Source: Kosakonia sacchari SP1
GTDB taxonomy: Bacteria; Pseudomonadota; Gammaproteobacteria; Enterobacterales; Enterobacteriaceae
Reading direction: 5' to 3'
DNA length: 64,000 nt
Assembly: GCF_000300455.3 (NCBI RefSeq)
Contig: NZ_CP007215.2
Coordinates: 2,852,001-2,916,000, forward strand
Below the pieces are notes generated by a model. That model had not been told where the DNA came from and did not search any database. It saw only the letters and a list, made by a program, of their open reading frames with translations. Both the position numbers and the translations under genes were made by a program. Positions 40,350-52,194 of the stretch are shown here, one piece after another. The first letter of the stretch is position 1. Each line of letters opens with the position of its first letter.

Positions 40350-41354
40350 TTACAGATGGGAGACAGGAAGCGTTACGCCTGTTTGCTGGTAACGTTCCAG
40401 CGTTAACAATAAATCAGTCAGCAGCAACTCGCGGTTAACCCCAACCACACTAAGCAACTGTTCACGACAGGTAAAAATAGCATGCAGTAGCGCGTGTAGC
40501 GTTGGCGCTTGCACCTGGCGCGCCAGCTTTTCTACCAGCGCTAAGGCATCAACATTGCTGAGCAACGTCGCGCCTTGCTGCATTTTTAATGCATCAAGCA
40601 GCAACGCAGAGAGCCACTGTAAACGCTCAGCCACTTTATCGTGGTTGAGCGTCGGAAGCATCGCCAGCCAGTCACCGTTATTCAGCGCTGCCTCTGCCGC
40701 CTGGCAAAGCGTCTGCCGTTGCGCCCAGGCATCGTCCTGAAGCAGCGCTTCTGCCGCACCAGGCGAACCGGCGCACAAACGTAGTGCGGTCAGAATCGAC
40801 TCATGCGAGGCGGTAACTTCCCGTGCAAGCCAGCTGCAGGCATAGTTTTCTGCGGGAGGCGCAAGGTGGTGCAAGCGGCAGCGGCTGCGCAAGGTCGCTA
40901 ATAATCTCGCCGGTTCGCGGCAGCCGAGGAAGAACCAGGTGTGCGCGGGGGGCTCTTCCAGCGTCTTCAGCAACGCGTTGGCGGCAGCGTCGGTCAATAA
41001 CGCAGCATCCTGGATCCACACCACTTTCGCGCCGCCCAGCCGCGCATGTTCGTAAAGCTTTTCACTCACTTCACGCACCGCATCAATGCCCAGCGCGGAT
41101 TTTCCTTTTTCCGGTGCCAGTGCATAGTAATCAGGGTGCGTTCCAGCCTGCATAAGCTGGCAGCCGCGGCAGTGACCGCAGCTTTTATGGCCTTCAGGTG
41201 TCTGACATAACAGGAAACGGCTGATGGCGTAAATCAACGCATCTTCACCCATCCCCGGCAGGGCGTGGATCAGCAACGCGTGGTGCCCACGACCGCTCTG
41301 ATAACTGGCAACCAGTTGCTCAAAATCGGGACGCAGCCACGGATACCATTTCAT
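40350..41354 (-). CDS. holB: DNA polymerase III delta-prime subunit HolB
   Basis: 334-residue clamp-loader subunit with an AAA+-like fold. The P-loop position is degenerate ([11 protein letters not shown]), consistent with a subunit that does not hydrolyse ATP. Zinc-module cysteines are present ([20 protein letters not shown]), as is the SRC-motif region ([10 protein letters not shown]) supplying the arginine finger. Length equals E. coli. It overlaps tmk by four bases. Confidence 0.97.
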   Translation of the reverse strand: MKWYPWLRPDFEQLVASYQSGRGHHALLIHALPGMGEDALIYAISRFLLCQTPEGHKSCGHCRGCQLMQAGTHPDYYALAPEKGKSALGIDAVREVSEKLYEHARLGGAKVVWIQDAALLTDAAANALLKTLEEPPAHTWFFLGCREPARLLATLRSRCRLHHLAPPAENYACSWLAREVTASHESILTALRLCAGSPGAAEALLQDDAWAQRQTLCQAAEAALNNGDWLAMLPTLNHDKVAERLQWLSALLLDALKMQQGATLLSNVDALALVEKLARQVQAPTLHALLHAIFTCREQLLSVVGVNRELLLTDLLLTLERYQQTGVTLPVSHL

Positions 41355-41992
41355 GCGCCCTGCTCCTGCACCCAGACTGTTACCGTCTGGCGGATGTCGG
41401 CAATCACTTTATCCAGCGGTTGAGTCGCATCAACGGTGCGAATGCGTCCATCTTGCGCAGCCAGTTCAAGGTAGCGCGCGCGGGTACGATTAAAGAAATC
41501 CAGCGACTCTTGTTCAATGCGATCCAACTCGCCACGCGCACGTGCACGTTTCAGGCCGATTTCCGGCGTGACATCCAGATAGAGCGTCAAATCCGGGCGA
41601 AAATCTCCCAGTACGGCATCGCGCAGCGTGGCAAGCATGGTCTGATCAATGCCTCGTCCGCCACCCTGGTACGCCTGCGTTGAGAGGTCATGGCGATCGC
41701 CGATCACCCAGCAACCACGCGCCAGTGCGGGTTTAATGACGGTTTCTACCAGTTGAACCCGGGCTGCGTAAAACATCAGAACTTCGGCTTTATCGGTAAT
41801 GACTTCATCACCAACGGAACGGATATCCAGCACCAGGCTACGCAATTTTTCTGCCAGCAGCGTACCGCCTGGTTCACGCGTAAACACCATTTCACCGACG
41901 CCAAGCTCTTTCAGCGTCTCAACGATGACATCGCGCGCCGTGGTTTTCCCTGCGCCTTCAAGCCCTTCGATAACGATGTATTTACTGCCCAT
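41351..41992 (-). CDS. tmk: Thymidylate kinase Tmk
   Basis: 213-residue kinase converting dTMP to dTDP. P-loop [14 protein letters not shown]-motif region [18 protein letters not shown] region with [17 protein letters not shown] typical of the E. coli type II enzyme. Length equals E. coli. It overlaps mltG by 11 bases and holB by four, so expression is tightly coupled. Confidence 0.97.
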   Translation of the reverse strand: MGSKYIVIEGLEGAGKTTARDVIVETLKELGVGEMVFTREPGGTLLAEKLRSLVLDIRSVGDEVITDKAEVLMFYAARVQLVETVIKPALARGCWVIGDRHDLSTQAYQGGGRGIDQTMLATLRDAVLGDFRPDLTLYLDVTPEIGLKRARARGELDRIEQESLDFFNRTRARYLELAAQDGRIRTVDATQPLDKVIADIRQTVTVWVQEQGA

Positions 41993-43004
41993 TTTTTTCC
42001 TTAAGTACTTTTAGGTAGTCCTGCACTGCCCGGTTATGGCTGGCGAGATTGGTATTAAATGTATGTCCGCCTTTACCATCCGCGACGAAATAGAGATACG
42101 GCGTCTTCGCCGGATGCGCCGCCGCTTTCAGCGAGGCCTCACCGGGTGTGGCAATGGGGCCCGGCGGTAAGCCGCTAATCACATAGGTGTTATAGTCGGT
42201 CGGCGTTTCCAGATCGGCGCGCGACAGCTTACCATTATAACGCGCGCCCATCCCGTAGATAACCGTCGGATCGGTCTGCAGGCGCATCCCAATGCGCAAG
42301 CGGTTGATAAAGACGGATGCCACCTGATCGCGTTCGCTGGCGACAGCCGTCTCTTTTTCGACAATCGACGCCATGGTTACCAACTGATTCTGATCTTTAT
42401 ACGGTAGCCCTTCCATGCGCCCTTCCCAGGCTTGCTCCACCGCACGCGACATTTTCTGATGCGCGCGCTTGAGCAACGCAATGTCGGTCGTATTAGCGGT
42501 GTACATCCAGGTATCGGGCCAGAACCAACCTTCAACCCATTGCGGGTGTTCCAGTTTCAGCGCCTCGGCCACCGTGGCGTAATCATCATCTTTCAGTGTG
42601 TGCTTAATATATGGTGCGTCGCGCAGTTGCTTGAGGTAATCACTCAGGCGCATGCCTTCAACCAGACGCAGCGGAAACTGTGCTTCTTTCCCGCTCTCCA
42701 GTAACTGCAGCATCTCGCGCACGGTCATCTTCGGTGTAAAACGATAGGTGCCAGCTTTGAAATGTGAAAGATCAGGCTCCAGTCGCAGCAGCCACTGGAA
42801 CACGCGCGGGCGATTAATTACCTTTTCGCGATACAGCAATTCACCCAACGCCACCCGACCAGTTCCGGCGGGCAGCGTGAAAATGGTTTCATCTTTAATC
42901 AGGATCTGGCTGTCCGCTAACTGGCGAACCTTCCAGACACCGGCTCCCGCTGCGATAACCAGCAAAGCCAACAGGAGGAGAACTACGCGTAACATTTTCT
43001 TCAT
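41982..43004 (-). CDS. mltG: Endolytic murein transglycosylase MltG (YceG)
   Basis: 340-residue inner-membrane lytic transglycosylase that sets glycan-strand length. One N-terminal helix ([21 protein letters not shown]), then a LysM-like subdomain and the YceG catalytic domain; the catalytic Glu lies in [17 protein letters not shown]. Length equals E. coli. It overlaps pabC by four bases. Confidence 0.96.
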   Translation of the reverse strand: MKKMLRVVLLLLALLVIAAGAGVWKVRQLADSQILIKDETIFTLPAGTGRVALGELLYREKVINRPRVFQWLLRLEPDLSHFKAGTYRFTPKMTVREMLQLLESGKEAQFPLRLVEGMRLSDYLKQLRDAPYIKHTLKDDDYATVAEALKLEHPQWVEGWFWPDTWMYTANTTDIALLKRAHQKMSRAVEQAWEGRMEGLPYKDQNQLVTMASIVEKETAVASERDQVASVFINRLRIGMRLQTDPTVIYGMGARYNGKLSRADLETPTDYNTYVISGLPPGPIATPGEASLKAAAHPAKTPYLYFVADGKGGHTFNTNLASHNRAVQDYLKVLKEKNGQ

Positions 43005-43816
43005 GACGGATTTATGCGCTCACACAAGGGGGCTAAAAAGTGGTATAAATCGCGCGCTGACCAGTGCTTTTCTGCCCACTGACGGACGGGAACAACTGGC
43101 ATCAACGCGTTACAAATAACGACTTCGTCGGCCAGCATCAACACATCATGCCGCGCATTGACTTCGACAACCTCAAAAGGGGAAGTTTTCAACTGGCGCA
43201 AACAATATTGACGCATAATGCCATTAACACCGGCCTGATCAACGCGCGGCGTGAAGACCTTCTTACCCTGCCGCCAGAAGATATTGGCGGCGCAGCATTC
43301 AATCAGCCAGCCTTCGCTGTCCAGTACCAGCGCTTCATCGGCAGAGGTCTGCTCAAGCCCGGTACGAATCAATACCTGCTCCAGGCGGTTAAGGTGTTTT
43401 ATCCCGGCGAGCATCGGATTGCGCCCGAGGCAAATATCACTCAGCGCCAGTGTTACCCCGTCCTGCCGCCAGCGAGCGTAATGCGCAGGGCTTGCTGATA
43501 CCGACACTATCCGCGTCGGCGCTTCACAGCCAGCTGCGCTATAGCCTCGTCCGCCACTGCCACGGCTGATAATAACTTTCACCACACCCTCTTCTTTTTC
43601 TCTCGCGAGGTGGGTCATTTCCCGCGCCAGTACGTCCCAGTCTAGATAAGGGATCTGGAGCCGTTTACAGGCAAGACGCAGACGCTGGAGATGCGCATCA
43701 GGAAACTGGATTTGCCCGTCAAGGATGCGCGCGGTGGTAAAACAGCCATCGCCAAATTGCGTCGCCCGATCATTGGCGGCAAGCCATTGCTGCTCTTTAC
43801 CATTAATCAAGAACAT
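43001..43816 (-). CDS. pabC: Aminodeoxychorismate lyase PabC
   Basis: 271-residue PLP enzyme of fold type IV, forming p-aminobenzoate from aminodeoxychorismate for folate. The PLP lysine is in [14 protein letters not shown]; the phosphate-binding and acidic blocks are [18 protein letters not shown] and [11 protein letters not shown] 43816 follows AAGGAG by six bases and gives [11 protein letters not shown]; the frame is open further upstream but unconserved. It is the head of pabC-mltG-tmk-holB and is less conserved than its neighbours. Confidence 0.94.
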   Translation of the reverse strand: MFLINGKEQQWLAANDRATQFGDGCFTTARILDGQIQFPDAHLQRLRLACKRLQIPYLDWDVLAREMTHLAREKEEGVVKVIISRGSGGRGYSAAGCEAPTRIVSVSASPAHYARWRQDGVTLALSDICLGRNPMLAGIKHLNRLEQVLIRTGLEQTSADEALVLDSEGWLIECCAANIFWRQGKKVFTPRVDQAGVNGIMRQYCLRQLKTSPFEVVEVNARHDVLMLADEVVICNALMPVVPVRQWAEKHWSARDLYHFLAPLCERINPS

Positions 43817-43893
43817 AGGGGGCTCCTTATGCGTCTGGCCGGACAGTTTGGCAGGATGAAAAGCGCAGGACAAGGGGATAAACCTGAATAGAA

Positions 43894-43916
43894 AAGGCCC
43901 GACAAGCGGGCCTTTA
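43894..43916 (-). terminator. Terminator after fabF
   Basis: AAAGGCCCG/CGGGCCTTT perfect 9-bp stem with a 5-nt loop, followed on the minus strand by TTCTATTC. It ends the fab cluster before pabC. Confidence 0.75.
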
Positions 43917-43932
43917 GTACACAGATAAATGA

Positions 43933-45231
<1,299 letters not shown>

Positions 45232-45265
45232 TCAGGCGGTCGAGTGACCGCCTGGAGATGTTCAC

Positions 45266-45502
45266 TTACGCCTGGTGACCGTTGATGTAATCAATGGCAG
45301 CCTGAACGGTGGTGATCTTCTCAGCTTCTTCGTCCGGAATCTCAGTATCAAACTCTTCTTCCAGAGCCATTACCAGCTCAACGGTGTCAAGAGAATCAGC
45401 GCCCAGGTCTTCAACGAAGGAAGCATTGTTGGTAACTTCTTCCTGCTTAACGCCCAGCTGTTCGCCGATAATTTTCTTAACGCGTTCTTCGATAGTGCTC
45501 AT
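45266..45502 (-). CDS. acpP: Acyl carrier protein AcpP
   Basis: 78-residue acidic carrier of growing acyl chains. The phosphopantetheine attachment serine is S37 in [12 protein letters not shown]. It is essentially identical to E. coli over its whole length. It is separated from fabG by 154 bp, leaving room for the strong dedicated acpP promoter known in E. coli. Confidence 0.99.
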
Positions 45503-45656
45503 ACTCTTAAATTTCCTATCAAAACTCGCTTTCGCGATGGTTTTCGTAGTGTATAAAATGTTGAAAAATTTGCAACTAAATCCCGGCAGTTCTTACCACG
45601 ATTTTACGCTATTTTGAGGCCTTTCGCCCTAATAACGCAAATAATTTTCATCGTGG

Positions 45657-46391
45657 TTAAACCATATACATTCCGCCATTGACGTGCAGGGTTTCACCAG
45701 TGATGTAACCTGCCTCGTCAGAGGCTAAAAATGCAACCGCACTGGCGATTTCCTGAGCACCGCCAAGGCGACCCGCAGGAACCTGCGCCAGAATACCCGC
45801 ACGCTGATCATCAGACAGCGCACGCGTCATGTCCGTTTCAATAAAACCCGGAGCAACAACGTTTACAGTAATACCGCGGGACGCAACTTCACGCGCCAGC
45901 GATTTACTGAAACCGATAAGACCCGCTTTCGCCGCAGCGTAGTTGGCCTGACCAGCATTTCCCATGGTACCAACCACAGAACCGATAGTGATAATACGCC
46001 CATGACGCTTTTTCATCATAGCGCGCATTACCGCTTTTGACAGACGGAAAACAGATGAAAGATTGGTGTCGAGAATGTCGTTCCACTCATCCTCTTTCAT
46101 GCGCATCAGCAGATTGTCACGGGTGATTCCGGCATTATTTACCAGAATATCAACCTCGCCAAATTCTGCGCGAATGTTTTCCAGAACAGATTCGATTGAT
46201 GCAGCATCGGTCACATTCAGCAGCAGACCTTTGCCGTTCGCACCTAAATAGTCGCTGATCGCCTGCGCGCCGCTCTCGCTGGTCGCCGTACCGATTACCT
46301 TCGCGCCACGGGCAACGAGGGTCTCAGCAATAGCGCGACCAATACCGCGGCTTGCACCGGTTACCAGTGCGATTTTTCCTTCAAAACTCAT
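45657..46391 (-). CDS. fabG: 3-oxoacyl-ACP reductase FabG
   Basis: 244-residue short-chain dehydrogenase reducing 3-oxoacyl-ACP with NADPH. Cofactor motif TGASRGIGRAIAE; NNAG structural motif; catalytic Ser in TIGSVVGTMG and Tyr-Lys in QANYAAAKAGLIGF. Length equals E. coli. It starts 12 bases after fabD. Confidence 0.99.
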   Translation of the reverse strand: MSFEGKIALVTGASRGIGRAIAETLVARGAKVIGTATSESGAQAISDYLGANGKGLLLNVTDAASIESVLENIRAEFGEVDILVNNAGITRDNLLMRMKEDEWNDILDTNLSSVFRLSKAVMRAMMKKRHGRIITIGSVVGTMGNAGQANYAAAKAGLIGFSKSLAREVASRGITVNVVAPGFIETDMTRALSDDQRAGILAQVPAGRLGGAQEIASAVAFLASDEAGYITGETLHVNGGMYMV

Positions 46392-46403
46392 GGTCTTCCT
46401 CTT

Positions 46404-47333
46404 TTATTGCGCAAGTGCCTCTGACACGGCAGCTGGCTCGTTGAGCGCAGATGCAGTCAGGGTGTCAACAATACGTTTAGTCAGGCCGATGAGGACCTTA
46501 CCCGGGCCAACTTCATACAGATGTTCAATGCCCTGCGATGCCATAAATTCAACGCTCTTCGTCCATTGCACGGGGCTGTACAGCTGGCGCACCAGCGCAT
46601 CGCGAATCGCTTCTGGCGTCGTTTCGCACTGCACATCCACGTTATTTACAACCGGGATCTGCGGCGCGTTAAAATCGATGTTATTTAATTCAGCGGCCAG
46701 TTTTTCTGCGGCAGGCTTCATCAAAGCACAGTGCGACGGTACGCTCACCGGCAACGGCAGCGCACGTTTGGCACCTGCAGCCTTGCAAGCAGCACCTGCG
46801 CGCTCAACAGCTTCTTTATGACCGGCAATGACCACCTGGCCTGGCGAATTATAGTTCACCGGAGAGACAACTTGCCCTTGTGCAGATTCTTCACATGCTT
46901 TGGCAATAGAAGCATCATCCAGGCCGATAATAGCAGACATCGCGCCAGTACCCGCCGGCACGGCTTCCTGCATGAATTTTCCACGCAGTTCAACCAAACG
47001 AACCGCATCCGCAAACGCGATAACCCCCGCACACACTAATGCGGAGTATTCGCCCAGGCTATGCCCCGCCATCAGCGCAGGCGCTTTACCACCCTGCTGC
47101 TGCCATACTCGCCAAAGCGCGACAGAAGCGGCCAGCAGCGCCGGTTGTGTCTGCCAGGTTTTGTTCAGTTCTTCCGCCGGGCCTTGTTGCACCAGAGACC
47201 AGAGATCATAACCCAGAACAGCTGATGCCTCAGCGAATGTCTCTTCAATCACCGGATAAGCTGCAGCCATATCAGCTAACATACCGACGGTTTGGGAGCC
47301 TTGTCCCGGGAACACAAAAGCAAATTGCGTCAT
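46404..47333 (-). CDS. fabD: Malonyl-CoA:ACP transacylase FabD
   Basis: 309-residue enzyme moving malonyl from CoA to ACP. Nucleophile S92 in AGHSLGEYSALV; catalytic His in PVSVPSHCALMKP; GQGSQ near the N-terminus. The frame stays open well into fabH, but ATG 47333 gives MTQFAFVFPGQGSQ and the E. coli length. Confidence 0.98.
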   Translation of the reverse strand: MTQFAFVFPGQGSQTVGMLADMAAAYPVIEETFAEASAVLGYDLWSLVQQGPAEELNKTWQTQPALLAASVALWRVWQQQGGKAPALMAGHSLGEYSALVCAGVIAFADAVRLVELRGKFMQEAVPAGTGAMSAIIGLDDASIAKACEESAQGQVVSPVNYNSPGQVVIAGHKEAVERAGAACKAAGAKRALPLPVSVPSHCALMKPAAEKLAAELNNIDFNAPQIPVVNNVDVQCETTPEAIRDALVRQLYSPVQWTKSVEFMASQGIEHLYEVGPGKVLIGLTKRIVDTLTASALNEPAAVSEALAQ

Positions 47334-47349
47334 TTTTTTATCCTTATAC

Positions 47350-48303
47350 TCAGAAACGAACCAGCGCCGAGCCCCAGGTGAACCCGCCACCAAACGCTTC
47401 CAGCAGGACAAGTTGTCCCGGTTTAATGCGTCCGTCGCGTACCGCTTCATCAAGCGCGCTGGGAACGGAAGCTGCTGAGGTGTTGCCATGGCGATCCAGC
47501 GTAACGACGACGCTATCCATCGACATACCGAGCTTCTTCGCTGTGGCGCTGATAATGCGCAAGTTAGCCTGATGTGGCACCAGCCAGTCCAGCTCGCTGC
47601 GCTCAAGATTATTGGCCGTCAATGTTTCATCAACAATACGCGCCAGCTCTGTCACCGCAACTTTGAATACTTCGTTACCCGCCATCGTCAGATAGATCGG
47701 GTTTTCCGGATGCACACGATCAAGATTAGGCAGCGTCAGCAGTTCACCGTAACTCCCGTCTGCGTGCATATGTGTGGAGATGATGCCTGGCTCTTCGGAA
47801 GCGCCCAGAACAACAGCGCCGGCGCCATCGCCAAACAGAATAATCGTACCGCGGTCGTCTGGATCTAATGTGCGTGCTAGTACATCAGAACCAATGACCA
47901 ACGCATGTTTCACCGCACCGGATTTAACATACTGATCGGCGATGCTCAGCGCATAGGTGAAGCCCGCACAGGCAGCAGCAACGTCAAACGCTGGGCAGCC
48001 TTTGATTTCCAGCATGTTCTGGATTTGGCAAGCGGCGCTAGGGAAGGCATGCGTTGCAGAAGTGGTAGCAACAATGATCAAGCCAATCTGATCGTTATCG
48101 ATGCCCGCCATCTCAAGCGCACGCTTAGCGGCTTCATAGCCCATGGTCGAAACTGTTTCGTTTGCAGCGGCAATGCGGCGCTCACGGATCCCTGTACGGC
48201 TGACAATCCACTCGTCAGAGGTTTCCACCATTTTTTCTAAATCGGCGTTTGTCCGAACCTGCTCAGGCAGATAACTGCCGGTACCAATAATCTTCGTATA
48301 CAT
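47350..48303 (-). CDS. fabH: 3-oxoacyl-ACP synthase III FabH
   Basis: 317-residue initiating condensing enzyme (acetyl-CoA plus malonyl-ACP). Catalytic C112 in [11 protein letters not shown], His in [12 protein letters not shown] and Asn in [10 protein letters not shown]. Length equals E. coli. It lies six bases after plsX and 16 before fabD. Confidence 0.99.
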   Translation of the reverse strand: MYTKIIGTGSYLPEQVRTNADLEKMVETSDEWIVSRTGIRERRIAAANETVSTMGYEAAKRALEMAGIDNDQIGLIIVATTSATHAFPSAACQIQNMLEIKGCPAFDVAAACAGFTYALSIADQYVKSGAVKHALVIGSDVLARTLDPDDRGTIILFGDGAGAVVLGASEEPGIISTHMHADGSYGELLTLPNLDRVHPENPIYLTMAGNEVFKVAVTELARIVDETLTANNLERSELDWLVPHQANLRIISATAKKLGMSMDSVVVTLDRHGNTSAASVPSALDEAVRDGRIKPGQLVLLEAFGGGFTWGSALVRF

Positions 48304-48309
48304 GTACGC

Positions 48310-49398
48310 TCAGTCACTCTTGGGTAATATACACACGCTCTGATTTTCGCCATCCGTTGCAGACGAAGACGAGTGTGCATACACAGATTCCAGGCGAGCG
48401 GTGATCCGTTGTGGAATCTGCCGCTGCACCGCCTGCACTGCCTGCTCAATTGCTACGCAAAATGCGCGCTGATTCGCCGCACCATGACTCTTAATCACAG
48501 TGCCGCGCAATCCTAACAGACAGGCGCCATTATACTGGTCGGGGTTGAGGTGACTGAATCGCCTTGTCAGGCTTTTTTGTAACCAACGCTTTAATAAAAT
48601 CAGCCACCACGACCTTTTTTTTCCTTCACCCTGCGATTTCAGCAGCGAAAGAAACATTCTGACAACACCTTCCATGGTTTTTAATGTGACGTTTCCGGTA
48701 AAACCGTCACACACCAGCACATCCGTTTTGCCGGTCAATAATTCGTTCGCTTCAAGATAACCAATGTAGTTCATTGAGGACATGGAGCGTAATAATGCCG
48801 CAGCATCACGAATGCTATCGTGCCCTTTGGTTTCTTCTTCACCAATATTCAGTAGCGCCACTCTTGGGTTGGCAATACCGAGGATCTCTTCAGCCATCAC
48901 CGCGCCCATCACGGCAAATTGCGCCAGCATCGTGCTGTCACAATCGACGTTTGCCCCGAGATCCAGCACAACGGTCTTGCCTTTCTGTTGATGAGGCAAC
49001 ACGGTCACCAGCGCCGGGCGCTCAATCCCGTCAATCGGTTTGAGCAGCATTTTCGCCAGGCCCATCAGTGCACCGGTGTTTCCCGCACTGACACAGGCCT
49101 GGGCGCGACCTTCTTTGACCAACTCCAGCGCCATGCGCATAGAGGTACCACGGCTATTACGAATAGCCTGCGCGGCGCGCGCATCACTGGCAATAACTGA
49201 CTGGGCAGGAACAATAAGCAAGCGCGAGCGTTGCTCGAAATCAGCTTTGGCAAGTAATGGCGTGATAGCGTCGGGATCGCCGACTAAAAGAAGGTTGAGT
49301 TGAGAATTAGAGTTCAGTGCCTGCAAAGCTGCAGGCACTGTCACGGATGGGCCAAAATCTCCCCCCATGACATCTAACGCCAGGGTTAGACGTGTCAA
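48310..49398 (-). CDS. plsX: Phosphate acyltransferase PlsX
   Basis: 362-residue enzyme forming acyl-phosphate from acyl-ACP, the link to phospholipid synthesis. Highly conserved core: [57 protein letters not shown]. The last about 20 residues ([15 protein letters not shown] and following) differ from the E. coli tail and run to within six bases of fabH. It is preceded by a 79-bp spacer with two hairpins. Confidence 0.97.
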   Translation of the reverse strand: MTRLTLALDVMGGDFGPSVTVPAALQALNSNSQLNLLLVGDPDAITPLLAKADFEQRSRLLIVPAQSVIASDARAAQAIRNSRGTSMRMALELVKEGRAQACVSAGNTGALMGLAKMLLKPIDGIERPALVTVLPHQQKGKTVVLDLGANVDCDSTMLAQFAVMGAVMAEEILGIANPRVALLNIGEEETKGHDSIRDAAALLRSMSSMNYIGYLEANELLTGKTDVLVCDGFTGNVTLKTMEGVVRMFLSLLKSQGEGKKRSWWLILLKRWLQKSLTRRFSHLNPDQYNGACLLGLRGTVIKSHGAANQRAFCVAIEQAVQAVQRQIPQRITARLESVYAHSSSSATDGENQSVCILPKSD

Positions 49399-49418
49399 GG
49401 TATCGTCGCAGCCTGGTT

Positions 49419-49447
49419 CGGTCTATCCCCGCTTACGCGGGGAAATC
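49419..49447. repeat. Single CRISPR-repeat-like hairpin between rpmF and plsX
   Basis: A 29-nt segment whose minus strand agrees with the E. coli type I-E CRISPR repeat at 25 of 29 positions (compared with the repeat from memory). The core is the perfect stem TCCCCGC-TTAC-GCGGGGA. There is one copy only, no spacer array and no cas gene, so it is not a CRISPR locus; it probably acts as an RNA hairpin in the rpmF-plsX transcript. Confidence 0.5.
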
Positions 49448-49460
49448 CTCACTAAGCTTC

Positions 49461-49477
49461 ATCACGCTTGCGCGTGA

Positions 49478-49478
<1 letters not shown>
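49461..49478. other. Hairpin at the 3' end of rpmF
   Basis: ATCACGC-TTGC-GCGTGAT perfect 7-bp stem touching the rpmF stop codon. With the next hairpin it forms a tandem pair in the rpmF-plsX spacer, which may set the high rpmF to low plsX expression ratio by mRNA processing or partial termination. Confidence 0.5.
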
Positions 49479-49663
<185 letters not shown>

Positions 49664-49667
49664 TTAA

Positions 49668-50227
<560 letters not shown>

Positions 50228-50330
50228 AGAAAAAGGCAGCCTGCGGTTGCCTTTTGCCAATAATTCGCACACATTGCGGCCTACAGTTTAAAATGCCTGT
50301 CATTGTTAAGCCATATTTGGTGAAAAAAAT

Positions 50331-50915
50331 ATGTCGCAAATTATTCTCGCTTCCACTTCTCCCTACCGCCGCGCCCTGCTCGACAAGCTCGGTTTACCGT
50401 TCGAATGCGCCGCGCCGCAGACAGACGAAACAGCGCATGCAGGCGAAGCGCCTCGCCATTTAGTGCTCAGACTGGCGCAGGAAAAGGCGCAATCACTGGC
50501 GCAAAAATACCCTCAACATTTGATTATTGGTTCCGATCAGGTGTGCGTGCTTGACGGTGAAATTACCGGGAAACCGCATATGGAAGAGAATGCCCGCCAG
50601 CAATTAATGAAGGCCAGCGGCAATATTGTGACTTTTTATACTGGTCTGGCGCTGTTTAATTCCGCAACCGGTCATTTGCAAACGGAATGTGAGCCTTTCG
50701 ACGTCCATTTTCGCCGCTTAAGTGAACAGGAAATCGACGACTATGTGCGCAAAGAACGCCCGCTTAACTGTGCCGGTAGTTTCAAAAGCGAAGGGCTGGG
50801 TATTGCGCTGTTTGAACGTCTTGAAGGACGCGACCCTAATACATTGGTAGGTCTGCCGCTGATCGCGTTGTGCCAGATGCTGCGGCGTGAACATTGTAAC
50901 CCATTGTTAAGCTAA
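50331..50915 (+). CDS. yceF: Maf-type nucleotide pyrophosphatase YceF (m7GTP-specific)
   Basis: 194-residue Maf-family house-cleaning pyrophosphatase; E. coli YceF prefers 7-methyl-GTP. Family signatures: [15 protein letters not shown] at the start, PEVDET-like [18 protein letters not shown], and the C-terminal [18 protein letters not shown]. Length equals E. coli. It is divergent from yceD. Confidence 0.95.
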   Translation: MSQIILASTSPYRRALLDKLGLPFECAAPQTDETAHAGEAPRHLVLRLAQEKAQSLAQKYPQHLIIGSDQVCVLDGEITGKPHMEENARQQLMKASGNIVTFYTGLALFNSATGHLQTECEPFDVHFRRLSEQEIDDYVRKERPLNCAGSFKSEGLGIALFERLEGRDPNTLVGLPLIALCQMLRREHCNPLLS

Positions 50916-50968
50916 TGCTTTCGCGATCACAGTTTCTTTTTTAGTCAAACGCTACATTCATCACCAAT

Positions 50969-50987
50969 ATTAAAACGACGTTTTAAT
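50969..50987. promoter_or_regulatory. 19-bp palindrome before the secreted hydrolase gene
   Basis: ATTAAAACGACGTTTTAAT is a perfect inverted repeat with 9-base arms and one central base. It ends two bases before the AAGGAG ribosome-binding site of the hydrolase gene, and CAATAT just upstream can act as a -10. Its position suits a repressor operator; the cognate regulator is not evident here. Confidence 0.5.
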
Positions 50988-51000
50988 TTAAGGAGAGGTG

Positions 51001-52152
51001 ATGAAGATTTTACGTACGTTGCCGCTGATGTTTGCACTGCTGACGTCCGGCAATGTGTATGCGCAAGATGAGTGGCAAACAACGGGCGTTGTTGAAGGCA
51101 ATCTTCCGGCAAGCTGGCAAACGCTAAAAGCGCAGCTGCACTATCCCGATTCGTGGTTATCAGGCCACTTCAAAGATTTCCACCAGTGGCAAGCACACAG
51201 CCGCCAGCTATTTCGCAGCGCCCTGCTCACCCCGGATGCCACTAAACCCTTTTCCCCTCACTCGATAGCCAAAGAAGATCGCGGTAGCTACACCGCTGAA
51301 AAATTATCGCTGAATATTACGGATGATAACCGCATTTCCGCCCTGTTATTGATGCCGAAAACACCCGGCCCGCATCCTGCTATCGTTCTGTTGCATGATC
51401 ATGGTTCGAAATTTGATATCGGCAAAGAGAAGCTGATCCGCCCATGGGGTAACGCGGAACAACTCGCCAGTGCACAAGCGTGGGCTGACAAATTCTTCAG
51501 CGGAAAATTCATTGGCGATGAACTGGCGAGCCGGGGTTATGCGGTCATCGCTATCGACAGCCCCGGATGGGGCGATCGCGGTCCGATGGTTTATGAGCAG
51601 CAACAAGCGCTGGCCAGCAACTACTTCAATCTGGGGCGCTCGCTGGCAGGCGAAGTAGCCTATGAAGATATGCGCACGGTCGATTTTATCGCCGCGCACG
51701 CCGGAGTGGACAGTAAACGCGTTGGCGTGCTGGGGTTCTCAATGGGTGGTTTTCGCGCCTGGCAACTGGCGGCGTTGAGCGAAAAAGTCGCGGCTACAGC
51801 GGTTATTTCGTGGTTTGGAACTTATAACGGCCTGATGCAACCCGGTAATAACGTGCTACGCGGCCAGTCTGCTTTCTATATGCTGCATCCAGGGATGCCC
51901 GCCCATATGGATATTCCGGATATCGCCAGCATCGCCGCGCCGAAGCCAATGCTGATTTTCAGCGGTGGCAAAGACAAGCTATTCCCGGCAGAGGCGGTAA
52001 AAGACGCTTTCGACAAAGTGCATCGGGTTTGGTCTTCGCAGCAGGCAAACGACAAACTGGTGACGAAAAGCTGGCCTGAGCTGGGACACGTCTTTTATCA
52101 GGAGCAGCAAAGTGAAGTGTTTCCGTGGCTCGACAGATGGCTGAAGCCGTAA
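51001..52152 (+). CDS. Secreted alpha/beta hydrolase (dienelactone hydrolase-like)
   Basis: 383-residue exported hydrolase of unknown substrate. A Sec signal peptide (MKILRTLPLMFALLTSGNVYA) precedes an N-terminal cap region of about 90 residues and an alpha/beta-hydrolase core. Likely catalytic residues are the Ser in LGFSMGGFRAW, the Asp in FSGGKDKLFP and the His in PELGHVFYQ; the oxyanion strand is IVLLHDHGSK. It resembles the dienelactone hydrolase/acetyl-xylan-esterase-type group. ATG 51001 is five bases after AAGGAG; a GTG three bases earlier is too close. It is inserted between yceF and rluC, adjacent in E. coli K-12, and is preceded by a 19-bp palindrome. Confidence 0.8.
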   Translation: MKILRTLPLMFALLTSGNVYAQDEWQTTGVVEGNLPASWQTLKAQLHYPDSWLSGHFKDFHQWQAHSRQLFRSALLTPDATKPFSPHSIAKEDRGSYTAEKLSLNITDDNRISALLLMPKTPGPHPAIVLLHDHGSKFDIGKEKLIRPWGNAEQLASAQAWADKFFSGKFIGDELASRGYAVIAIDSPGWGDRGPMVYEQQQALASNYFNLGRSLAGEVAYEDMRTVDFIAAHAGVDSKRVGVLGFSMGGFRAWQLAALSEKVAATAVISWFGTYNGLMQPGNNVLRGQSAFYMLHPGMPAHMDIPDIASIAAPKPMLIFSGGKDKLFPAEAVKDAFDKVHRVWSSQQANDKLVTKSWPELGHVFYQEQQSEVFPWLDRWLKP

Positions 52153-52194
52153 GCAAACCACGTTTTCCCCCTCGCAGACGCAAGGGGGAAGAGA

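Noticed and set aside
49419-49447. CRISPR array
   Set aside because: Only one repeat-like unit exists; no spacers and no cas genes, so it is recorded as a hairpin with a repeat-like sequence.
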